Assembly: GCA_015146655.1 (NCBI GenBank)
Contig: VKHL01000265.1
Coordinates: 1 to 22,352 of the forward strand
Direction of reading: 5' to 3'
Length of the DNA: 22,352 nucleotides
Origin: Ochromonas danica
Taxonomy: Eukaryota > Sar > Chrysophyceae > Chromulinales > Chromulinaceae
Shown: one piece after another, positions 9,210 through 17,374 of the stretch
How positions within the stretch are numbered: position 1 is the stretch's first letter
Layout of the letters: each line of letters starts with the position of its first letter
Position numbers and translations under genes: made by a program
The notes under the pieces: model-generated
Told to the model about the DNA's origin: nothing
Database searches by the model: none
What the model saw: only the letters and a program-made list of their open reading frames with translations

Positions 9210-11933
9210 ATGCCAAAGAATCGTTTGCAAGAGCTGGATGAAATTTTAGCGAAGAGTCAGCGGCTCAGCAGTCATGTGAGCGATGGCGGATCAGCGGCAA
9301 GACAATTGAACTATCGGGTGAGTATCAGTGAGCAGTCAGCAGTCAGACATGCGGTGGACTTCCTTTAACCCGTTTGCTCTCTGTGGTGCAGGTGTCGGAG
9401 CTGAGCGAGTTAACGCGGCAGCTTGCCGAGAGTTCTCGTATGAATGCCTCGCTGGCGGGCCAGACGACCTCGACAACGACCACGACGACGGGCTCTCTCC
9501 GTCTCGCCACTGAAGCGAAGCGCGTCTTGGACGAAGTGAGCCACGTGGTCCTCCGCGGTGGTGGAGAGGCCTCTCTGGTGAGGGAGAGCGTCAACATGGA
9601 GCACCTGCTGGCTGGACAGCAAGACTCGCTCTGTCTCGCCTCTTTGCACGCCGCGCAGACTGTGGCCGCGCACCAGAGACACGATGCTCTCTCCCGCTGG
9701 CTGGAAACAGACTTCGCGGAGGGACAAGGCGACATTCATCACTCTCTGGCTCCTTCTCTGCCTCCTCCTCCGCCCGCGCTGCTCCTCTCCAGTCGATCTC
9801 ACCCTCCCACAGCCTCAGCCTCGGCGATTCTCTGGCCCACTGCCCAGACTCCTCTCAGCAGCCCTCTGCTACAACGTCATGCCGAGGTGGTGAGGTCTCT
9901 CATAGAAGCCTCACACAGTGGTGTCTCAGCGGGCACTCCGTGTCGCGATCTGGTCGACTTCCTGCGCTCCTCGGAAGACGAGGTCTTTGCTCGTGAGCTC
10001 TCTGTTGTTGATCGTGCTGGCTACAGCGCTTTGCTTGACCTCCTCTCTCATATGGTCAGCGAGGGAGAAATGGATGGGAGCTTGCCCGGCTCCTTCGCGT
10101 TGGTCTGCTTCGCGCAATCGTCCCGAAGCCTCTTGTCTCTTCAGTCGCGGCTCACGTTGGGCAGTCTTCAATACCTGCAGTCACTCTCATCCTCCTTGGT
10201 TACTGCACGCGGCGATGGCGAGGCGGTTGGCCCCCGCAGAGCTGGGGAGACCTTCCGCCAGTGCCTGCAGTCGCATCTCACTGGTCTGGTGCGGCAGGGA
10301 AGGCTTTCCGGCGACCAACTCACCTTCTACACCTACAGTTATTACTACATTCGCTGCGGCCAACTCACTGCCTGTCTCGAAGAACTCGAAAGCGGGTCTC
10401 CTACAGTGAGTCGGACTGTGGACAGAGACGTCCGCGAGGCGCTGATTGTCGTCTTGCGGGTGTTGAATGCCAGCCACAGCTTCTCACGCCAGTCTTACTC
10501 ATCTCCAGCGTCTCTGGGAGGCGGGGGTAGTGGTAGTGTAGATACGTCTCTTGGCCCTTCCCTCGCTTTGCTGCGCAGGGTTCATGACGTGGAGACTCAA
10601 CGCTATCTGGCAGGTGCGCCGGTCGATCGCTTTCTCCTGCTGTTCCTGGGTCTCCTCACAGGAAAGGCTACGAAAGATCAATTGAGCGGTTGCGGCCTTT
10701 CAGTCTTCACCTTGGAAGACTTTGCCTGGGGCTATTTGTTCAGCGGCTTGGCTTCATATCTGCTTGGCAGCGCAAGCTCTTCTTCAGATCTGCAGGCCAG
10801 CAGTGGTCCAAGTGGTCACCTCGCTCTCTATGATGCCATCTCCTCGTATGGAGGTGCGAGTTATTTTGCAAATCCTGCTGCGGGTCCTACTGCAGTGTAT
10901 AAGTATGCGCTCTTGTTGCTGTTGAGTCAGCGCTTCGAAGACGTGGTCGTCTACCTCCATGGCCAAGAGAGAGTATTCGTGGCTGCTCATCTCAGCGCAC
11001 TGGCACTGTATAACGGGTTATTATTGCCTTTACGAGCTTCAGCTGGTGTGAGCAAGGAAGTAGCGGGAACAGTTCCGTTGGATGCTATCCTGGCGAGTTA
11101 CACTGCGAATTACATTCAACCAGTGCTGTTGAATGCTTCAGATCGTGTTCAGCGGAGTAAGATTGTTACGATCGTGGCAGATTACCATCTCATCCTGGAA
11201 ACTCGTTGGGGATCTCAAACTGGCGCACTTGATGGCGTTGTGCGAGAGCGCTACAAGGCACAAGTTGATTACTTCATGAGAGAACTCATCCTCCGCCTCC
11301 TTCTGTCATTGTCTCCCGGGGATAGAGATGTGCTTCTTGGTACTCTTGCCCCTTCTTCTACCTCAGGAGTGCTCCTGCGAGAACATGGATATCTCGACCG
11401 CTTTTGGTCTCCGGAGGAAATGAACACCTTTCTTAATAGATTTGCTGTGGTGCTTCAAAGTGATTATGAAGCTTATGAATCGAGCTGTCACTATCTTCTC
11501 TTGGCGGGTAACTACCGTGGTTCTCTCGAAGTTATCACAAGACAGACCATCCGCCACGCGCAGTTGCTGTTCCAGAGTCTGCGCAGGTCGTCTTCCAGCA
11601 GCAAAGCCATCCTGTCTACCCCAGCTATGCAAATGAGCAATGCAGCGCAAGTCTGTCGATGTGTGTTGGAATGGATGAGCTTTGTCATGCACTTCGTCGA
11701 GACTTACCTCAAGAGCTCCTCTCCCTCCAACATTCTTTCTTCCTTTAGAGCCGCTACAGCAGCAGCTAATTCTTCGTCTTCTTCGTCGTCGACTCTTGAT
11801 GGCCAGCAACTTGTCGAGACGGTGTTTCTAACGGCTAACTTGGGTACTATTTTCACGCTCGTTCTAATGGACAAGGATTATGTGGCAGCGTATGACTTGC
11901 TTCGATCGCTTCATCTCCTTGGTGCCGACGGAG

Positions 11934-11973
<40 letters not shown>

Positions 11974-12229
11974 CGGCAATGACGGCAATGACGGCATCTT
12001 GTCTGTCACAGGTTTGACGGAAATGGCGGACGAGGTTCTCCTCGTTTATGCTGATTGTCTCCAGGCTCTGTATTCGGTGGCGGCGGTGAGTCGAGTAGAT
12101 CTGCGACTGCAGGAAGTGCGAGAAGAAGGACGTCGTCTCTTCCACTACGCGCAGCGAAGTAGACACAGTTTGAGACGGTCGGAAGCCACTTTACAAGATC
12201 TTCACCACACGTTGAAAGCGCTGCTCTAG
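9210..12229 (+). CDS. NUP93: Nucleoporin Nup93/Nic96 family, 2 exons, 981 aa
   Basis: Exon 1 (9210-9317) codes MPKNRLQELDEILAKSQRLS, resembling the N-terminal helix of Nup93 that contacts partner nucleoporins. An intron of 74 nt (9318-9391, GTGAGT...GTGCAG) joins in phase to one long exon 9392-12229. The alpha-solenoid part shows family signatures: FYTYSYYYIRCGQL at about residue 347 (the Y-Y-x-x-R-x-G motif), LEDFAWGYLFSGLAS near 478, YKYALLLLLSQRFEDVVVYL near 542, and VAAHLSALALYNGLLLP near 566. Nup93 is a core scaffold of the inner ring of the nuclear pore, linking Nup205/Nup188 and the Nup62 complex. At 981 residues it is longer than the human protein (about 820). The extra length is partly Ser/Gly/Pro-rich loops, including a poly-Ser tract. 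The gene is convergent with the GH5 gene 184 bp downstream. Confidence 0.85.
11934..11970 (+). repeat. CAT/TCA trinucleotide microsatellite coding poly-Ser in NUP93
   Basis: About 12 tandem TCA codons encode an uninterrupted serine run at about residues 884-896 of the Nup93 protein, probably in a loop between solenoid helices. Such a tract can vary in length between strains without shifting the frame. Confidence 0.92.
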
Positions 12230-12413
12230 CTCGGAGCTCATAGCTCAACATTAACTCTACCTCATAGAGATCGATTAACATTAAGAGAGAATTGCTTCCG
12301 TTTGACTTTGTTTGAGCTTTACATCACAAAGTATACTATACTAGCCTAGTACAAGTATAATAATACTGATAGTAGGTGGAATCCAATGATCTAATTGACA
12401 AAGCTAAGCTACG
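12230..12413. other. Short convergent intergenic region
   Basis: This is 184 bp, A/T-richer than its flanks, shared by the 3' ends of NUP93 (plus) and the GH5 gene (minus). Both transcripts must end here or overlap. Nothing else was seen. Confidence 0.5.
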
Positions 12414-14426
12414 CTACAGTAAATGGGGTCTGAGTCCATTTCGCTTGCTATACTGATACTGTACATCCCATTCGTCAAAATGGGCGGCGCGCTCAACTTT
12501 CCACGTCCAAGCATACCATCCCAAGCTCTGCTGGAAGGAGGTCGTGCATGCATCCACGAATGCCTGCCCAGCGCGCACCATGGTGCCAGTCGACATGGAC
12601 CACTCCCCCACCACGATGGGGTGCTGCACAGAGAAGGTCTCGATCAATCCACTCCAGCTCCGAGCATCGCGAATGTGTAGATCGACACTCTCTGAGGTAT
12701 GTGGCTCCTGCCAATTGTACAGATGAAGATCCATGACGACGTTGTAGAACTGCGGCTCTTGCAGGTCCTCAGCATACTTCTTGTAGTTCGCTTCGTACAT
12801 CTCGTTGAACACCACCAGGCCATGGCGACTGTGCTTTCTCACAACCTCATAAGCGTTCTGGTAGAAGGCTACAAGGTCTTCATGCTTATTGTCGCTGTAT
12901 AACTGGCTGGGCTCGTTGAGCAACTCGATGCCCAGGAAGGCCTTCCGCTGTCCGAACCGCTTGGCCATGATCTCAATCGCTCGCAGAGAGAGTTCCTGGT
13001 TTGCCTTCTTGGACCAGTGAGGAGGACGATTGCAGCCGCTATGATCTTGTCCATTCTGCGAGCCAGGCGCTCCGTGCAGATCGAGCAGGATGGAGAGGTT
13101 GTGTCTCTCGGCCATGGCGAAGGCCCAGTCGAGCAGTCGAAGGCTCTGCGAGGAGTCCGCGGGCACGAAGAGGTCGTAGGGATCATCCAGCACGTTCCAA
13201 TAGCCGAGGGGAAGGCGAATGCTATTGTATCCCTGCCGGGCAATCTCGCGGAAATCGTCTGCCGTCACCCAAGCCAGCAGATGCTTTTCCATGCGATGCT
13301 CGGCCACTGCTCGACTCGCATTCACCATCGCACAGAGAGACCCGCTCCAGCCCAATCCAGACCCTGCAAAGAAGCTGGGATTCATCCAGACCTCCGGGAT
13401 GAACCATCCCCCCAGATTGACGCCTTGGATACGAGGCGCGGGCTGGATGGAGAACAGGAAAGGTTGATAGGCATTGTCCACCATTTCCTCCTCCTTGTCT
13501 CCTCCGTCTACCTTGGCTTCATCTCCTCTTTTCCTGCGCTTCTCTTCCTTCTCCTTCTCCTTGTCGACTTCTTTGTCATGACGGTGGTGTGCTTCTTCAC
13601 GGTTGTCTTTGTCATGGTGTTGGCGGTGTGAGTGGCTGGTGGCAGGAGGGGAGCGGGCAGAGCGCAGTTGAGAGCCTGAGAGAGATCTGGAGAGCTTAAC
13701 AGTGAGCTGAGAAGACACGGGGGGAGGAGGAGGAGGCCCAGGCGAGGCGGAGCTGTTGCTGTCTTTGAAGGAGACGATGGCGAGGTCCTGCCCGCCCGCC
13801 TCGAGCCACAAAGGCTGGCGGCAGATCTTGAGCGCCACGGCCTGCCCGCCGCCCTCTGGCCCCGCCCCTCGGCCCATGCCAATCGCTGCAAAGTAGCTGC
13901 CGTCCATTCTGGAGAAGCCGTCGGCTCTGACCTCCGAGGAGGCGCTGTCCAGTCTCAGCCAGAGGTTGGCCATGGTCTTCAGCTGGAAGCACGACTGCAG
14001 GCTGGAGCGGTGCACTTCCAAGGTGGACCCATGCTGCCAGGGCAGCGTCTCTGTCAGAAGGAGAGAGCTCTTTTCGAAGCGCACGTAGCGCATGAAGCGC
14101 GGCGAGAAGAGGAAGATGCGGCTCTTGTGCGGCAGCGCCGAGGCGGGCAGAGCGCCGGGCTCGTCTCCTCCCGCGCCGCCCACCACTCGCCAATAAGCCA
14201 GCCCTGCCAAACCGAGCAACAAGGTCGCCCAGGCGTACACCCTCCAAGACAGAGAGCCAGCCTCTGACTTGAAGGGATGGCCTTCTTCATCATCCTCATC
14301 CTCCCAGCCGTGATCCTCTTCTGACCCGTCGTCTCGCAGAGAAGACTGGCCACGTTGGCCGTGATATCCTTTCAATGCTTCCTCGTCCTTGACAAGAAGC
14401 AAGGGAGATTCTTCGTTTGGCTCCAT
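12414..14426 (-). CDS. Membrane-anchored GH5 exo-1,3-beta-glucanase, 670 aa, single exon
   Basis: The start is the first ATG (14426, MEPNEESPLLLV); the open frame extends 11 codons further only through a GTG. An acidic cytosolic tail with a dileucine-like ESPLLL precedes one membrane span at about residues 61-82, giving type II topology. Residues about 100-220 look like a beta-rich fascin/beta-trefoil-like carbohydrate-binding module. A Pro run and a long Lys/His/Glu-charged linker (about 235-314) follow. The GH5 barrel starts at GVNLGGWF (335-342). It carries DLHGAPGSQNG (449-459), ELLNEPS with the acid/base Glu at 505, HLYNW near 570, and VVGEWS with the nucleophile Glu at 608. These match fungal Exg1-type exo-beta-1,3-glucanases and related stramenopile enzymes. 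It should release glucose from beta-1,3-glucan such as laminarin or wall glucan, in the secretory pathway, vacuole or cell surface. Both catalytic Glu are present. Confidence 0.85.
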   Translation of the reverse strand: MEPNEESPLLLVKDEEALKGYHGQRGQSSLRDDGSEEDHGWEDEDDEEGHPFKSEAGSLSWRVYAWATLLLGLAGLAYWRVVGGAGGDEPGALPASALPHKSRIFLFSPRFMRYVRFEKSSLLLTETLPWQHGSTLEVHRSSLQSCFQLKTMANLWLRLDSASSEVRADGFSRMDGSYFAAIGMGRGAGPEGGGQAVALKICRQPLWLEAGGQDLAIVSFKDSNSSASPGPPPPPPVSSQLTVKLSRSLSGSQLRSARSPPATSHSHRQHHDKDNREEAHHRHDKEVDKEKEKEEKRRKRGDEAKVDGGDKEEEMVDNAYQPFLFSIQPAPRIQGVNLGGWFIPEVWMNPSFFAGSGLGWSGSLCAMVNASRAVAEHRMEKHLLAWVTADDFREIARQGYNSIRLPLGYWNVLDDPYDLFVPADSSQSLRLLDWAFAMAERHNLSILLDLHGAPGSQNGQDHSGCNRPPHWSKKANQELSLRAIEIMAKRFGQRKAFLGIELLNEPSQLYSDNKHEDLVAFYQNAYEVVRKHSRHGLVVFNEMYEANYKKYAEDLQEPQFYNVVMDLHLYNWQEPHTSESVDLHIRDARSWSGLIETFSVQHPIVVGEWSMSTGTMVRAGQAFVDACTTSFQQSLGWYAWTWKVERAAHFDEWDVQYQYSKRNGLRPHLL

Positions 14427-14519
14427 GGACCTCAACCACTGACTCCGTTGTTTGTTCACTCTTCAACACAGGAATAACACAAACTCTATCTTTTATTCCA
14501 AACCATTACCTTTGCAGAC
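14427..14519. promoter_or_regulatory. 5' flank of GH5 gene up to the 5S gene
   Basis: Only 93 bp lie between the GH5 ATG and the 5S rRNA 5' end, so the GH5 promoter must be very short or overlap the 5S gene. Nothing specific was recognised. Confidence 0.35.
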
Positions 14520-14637
14520 ATGATCGTTCATACTAGCACTACTGCACCCTAACCCGTCAGATCTAGGAAGTTAAGCGTGCTCAGGCGAGGCCAGTAGTAC
14601 GGTGGGTGACCACGTGCGAAGCCCTCGTGACGATCGT
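14520..14637 (+). rRNA. 5S ribosomal RNA
   Basis: This is a 118-nt sequence with the 5S core motifs CCCGTCAGATCT, AGGAAGTTAAGCGTG (box A, about 14565-14579) and GGTGGGTGACCACGTGCGAA (box C, about 14601-14620). The ends pair: 14520-14528 with 14629-14637 forms a 9-bp helix I, including two G-U pairs. Helix II (AGCAC 14535-14539 with GTGCT 14577-14581) and helix V (GCGAGG 14585-14590 with CCTCGT 14623-14628) also form. A T5 run follows at once. It appears as a single copy here rather than in a tandem array. It is probably transcribed by Pol III from its internal promoter. It looks intact by all the pairings checked. Confidence 0.93.
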
Positions 14638-14641
14638 TTTT
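14637..14641 (+). terminator. Pol III T-run terminator of 5S rRNA
   Basis: Five T residues lie directly at the 3' end of helix I of the 5S gene, with a second T4 run a few bases downstream. This is the usual RNA polymerase III stop signal. Confidence 0.8.
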
Positions 14642-14736
14642 GTTGTTTTGTTTCTCTCAGTGTCACGTGTTCCTTTTGCTGTCCGCATTAGATGATGAGA
14701 GTTTTCGCGATTCTCCCTGTCCTGTAAGCTGTTAGC

Positions 14737-15669
14737 ATGTGTGGCAGATGTTTGAGAGAAGCTGCTGATATCGAGTTTTGTGCTCCCATTGTGAAGAAGG
14801 AGAAGAAGCGTGTGAGGAGGAAGCAAGCCTCCGCTAACATTAGCACCACCAGCACAGCCATCACTCCCTCTCCTCTTCTGCCTTTATCGAGCAGCTCGGT
14901 GAGTGACCACACCTATTCTCTTCTGTTCTGCCTGGCAATAATCGTCTTCCTTCCTTCTCTTAGACGCCTCGCTTCATTTCTTCTTCTTCTTCGCTGAGAG
15001 ACTGGCACTGCATTTACTTCACAGATGACCTCTCTGCTGCTGTGTCCATCACTCGAAAAGTACTCCTCCCTCTCAATCAAAGTCGCCACAGCCTGTTTCG
15101 AGATTTCAGTAAGCCTCTTCCTGCTGCCTGCTGGCCTCTGTCTGTCCCTCAATGACGAGACTGCCCGTGCCACAGCAGCAGCTGCAGCAGCTGCAGCAGT
15201 CACAGTGCCCGCGCCTCTTTCTTCTGTCAATAATAATGGCCTAGGGAATCGTAAGTGGGAGCCCAGTTCGTCTCTGCTGGATGGCTCCTCTGATGACGTC
15301 AGCCTGGTGGTCTTCTTCGACGGCCAGCACGCCTCGCACCTCCTCGAGGCAATCGCTCGCATTCAGACCGTTCGCCCGCGAATTAGAAGAGTCGCAGTGG
15401 CTTTCTTCTCGCCATCTTCTGAGAGAACACAGCCACTACCACCACCTCCTCCTCCGCTAGATTCCTCCTCTTTGTCTTTGCCCTGGGCCAGTGATAGGTG
15501 CAGCTTTCTTTACGTTCATTTGATGGGATATGAAGGGAAGGGCATGTTGAGGAAGACGAAGGACTTCGCGTCTCTCTGGGCTTGTCATGTGGAATGGTGG
15601 ACGACCTCCTCGCCTCCTGCGGCCGATCCTCTCCTCTTCTCGCGATATCAACTCTTCATTTCCCAATGA
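14737..15669 (+). CDS. Unrecognised protein with two possible splice forms
   Basis: Exon 1 (14737-14898) starts MCGRCLREAADIEFC, then a basic stretch and a Ser/Thr tract, ending at GTGAGT. Form A uses exon 2 14964-15108 (after CTCTTAG) and exon 3 from about 15176. It adds a well-composed segment around LRDWHCIYFTDDLSAAVSIT and LFRDF, then joins the final frame. Form B splices from 14898 to 15025 (after CACAG) and reads straight to 15669. Both end with the same C-terminal part, including DDVSLVVFFDGQHASHLLEA and YEGKGMLRKTKDFASLWACH. I favour form A for its short introns (65 and about 67 nt), pyrimidine-rich acceptor and better peptide. The VSLVVFFDGQHAS segment faintly recalls the degenerate PP-loop of Ctu2/Ncs2 tRNA-thiolation proteins, and the N-terminal C-x-x-C adds little. 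That is too weak to assign a function. It is preceded by the 5S gene 99 bp upstream. Confidence 0.5.
15175..15205 (+). repeat. CAG/GCAGCT-rich tract with serial AG acceptors and poly-Ala coding
   Basis: A short GCA/GCT repeat codes up to eight alanines in the final frame. It also contains eight AG dinucleotides whose downstream bases are all in the same phase (exon starts 15176, 15179, 15182, 15188, 15191, 15197, 15200 and 15206). Any of these could serve as the acceptor for intron 2 of the surrounding gene without a frame change. Confidence 0.7.
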
Positions 15670-15851
15670 TAGCAATGATAACCTGACAGTGACAATGATA
15701 ATGATGATCATCATCAATGGTGTGGATGTTGTCTATTGTTACAGTTAGACTAGTTAGGGTTAGTCATTGATATCATTCATATACATGTTACACTAAAACT
15801 GACTTCAAGGAGTTTACACAATTGTCATGGTTGTTGTTGGACTAAATAATG
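15670..15851. other. Short convergent intergenic region with a 14-bp palindrome
   Basis: This is 182 bp between the stop of the unrecognised plus-strand gene and the stop of the phytol-kinase-family gene. It contains the perfect palindrome ATGATGATCATCAT at 15701-15714 in an ATG/ATC-rich stretch. It probably holds both 3' UTRs. Confidence 0.5.
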
Positions 15852-17183
15852 TTATTTGAGCAGAAGGCCTGCGCTGATCGCCGCGCTGATTGGCACGCTA
15901 ATGTTGTCGTCCACTGAACAGGTAAAGTGCAGAGATTGGTCAAACAGTGACAACAACAGTGATGAGTCAAATGCAAGCCTGTTATTTGACATGGTCATGC
16001 GCTCACCTCCAGGCACCAACTCCACCGCAGCGCATAGAACAGAAATGAAGGCAATCTGCCAGACGAACTGGCTGACGTCCAGAGCCAGGTACCCTGCACA
16101 GCAAACAAGCACTAAGTCAGTGACGAACAGCCAAGACATGCTCCAGAGAAGCCAACCAGACCTGTCTGCTGCATCCAGTAGAGAGTGACCAGCGTGGCCA
16201 CAAATCCTCCCAGCACGAAGGCCGCGCTGCCAATCACGCTCTTTTGACTCGCGAAAGGCCATTTCGTTCTGCCAAATCGTCTGGAAATCATCGAAGAGAC
16301 TTCAGCAAATGAAAGCTGCAACGCGAAGAGCGACTGGCCTACCTGCCCACAATGTCTGCCAGACCATCTCCAGCAGCCATCTGCGAGATGGCGACAATGC
16401 CCACGGGGGTGGAGCGAAAGCAGAGGAGAGTGCCCAGAAACAGAATGGCCGAGTAAAGGAAAGGTCCTCCTAGAGCCTCCTCTTTCTTCCCAGATCTAGA
16501 AACAACACCAAAGAGTCAGTCAGAAGGTCTGCCTTGTCTTCCACACAACGTGTTGAGAGAGAGAGACAGAGAGGGATAGTGAGGGCAGCGCACCTGGACA
16601 CCGCCGCGACCAAATCTCTTTCCTCCTGGCTGCCTTCACCGCCCTTCCTCGACCCCGCCCAGTATAGTCGAAGCAACTGGAGCAAAGGAATGGCCGCAGC
16701 GAAGAGAGACGCTGTGGGCAGGTCCGAGTACAGCGGCCAGTGCAGAATGAACAGCGGCGCGCAGGTGGCGTGAATGATCTTGCGAGTCACTGTCGAGGCA
16801 ATGGCTCCTCTCGCTGCCAAACTCGTCCACAACTTGAGCCATAGCAAAGACTCGCCTGTAATCAAGGTGGAGACCGCGGCATCGTGCAGATAGGGGCTCA
16901 GCCCTCCGCGCAGCTGGAGGATCGCACGGTCTGTCCGTCGCGAGGGAGAGGGGGTTGAGCTGAGAGGAGAGTCATGGAGGAAGTAGGACAGGAGATGAAT
17001 TCTGAAGGCCGAAGCACTGCGCTGTGGCCGCCATGGCGCCAGAGCGTCGCTTGGTTGCAAATGCCTTTGCAGTCTCTTTTGGTCGGCCCTCCTGACGATC
17101 TCTGGGCCCTGGGATAAGAGACAGCTAGTCCTTCCCAAGCACAATAAGCAAACAAAACTGAAAACAAGCAGAAAGAATTGCAT
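15852..17183 (-). CDS. Phytol/farnesol kinase-family (CTP-dependent) membrane protein, 5 exons, 336 aa
   Basis: Exons are 17183-16594, 16495-16343, 16280-16162, 16093-16007 and 15913-15852, with introns of 98, 62, 68 and 93 nt. All phases match and total 1,011 nt. Key motifs appear only after splicing: TRKIIHATCAPLF in exon 1, QMAAGDGLADIVGRRFGRTK at about 236-255 across the exon 2/3 join, KSVIGSAAF near 261, CAAVELVPG near 308-316, and VDDNISVPI at 317-325 across the last join. This series (RK-x-x-H, GDGxADxxGRRfG, KSxxGS, E-x-x-P, DDNxxVP) is that of phytol kinase VTE5, phytyl-phosphate kinase VTE6, farnesol kinase and dolichol kinase relatives. It would phosphorylate a prenol with CTP, recycling phytol from chlorophyll for tocopherol. 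The N-terminus is a signal peptide-like MQFFLLVFSFVCLLCLG plus a basic leader, consistent with complex-plastid targeting. The exact substrate cannot be told. Confidence 0.85.
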
Positions 17184-17374
17184 GAAAGATGGATCGTATC
17201 CTGTCTTCTGTTTGGACGAGGTTGTCAGCCATCTTCAAACAACTCGTTTTTATCACTTCCAGTTGAAGAAGCGCGTTGCCCCGACACAGCAAGCAAAGCT
17301 GTGATATTATTGTGATGCGTGTGAAGTAGTACAGTGGAGTGGAAATTGAATGAAACAGGAAAGATTCGGAATTG
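17184..17374. promoter_or_regulatory. Divergent promoter region between phytol-kinase-family and TPR-glycosyltransferase genes
   Basis: This 191-bp spacer separates two divergent ATGs (17183 minus, 17375 plus). Both promoters must lie here. No named motif was recognised. Confidence 0.4.

Noticed and set aside
13017-13631. 204-codon plus frame opposite the GH5 gene
   Set aside because: It is antisense to a well-supported catalytic domain and has no independent motif.
15852-16262. 136-codon minus frame starting MAFRESKERD
   Set aside because: It reads exon 3 of the phytol-kinase-family gene in the wrong phase and runs through two introns. Only the spliced frames give the DDNxxVP and GRRfG motifs.
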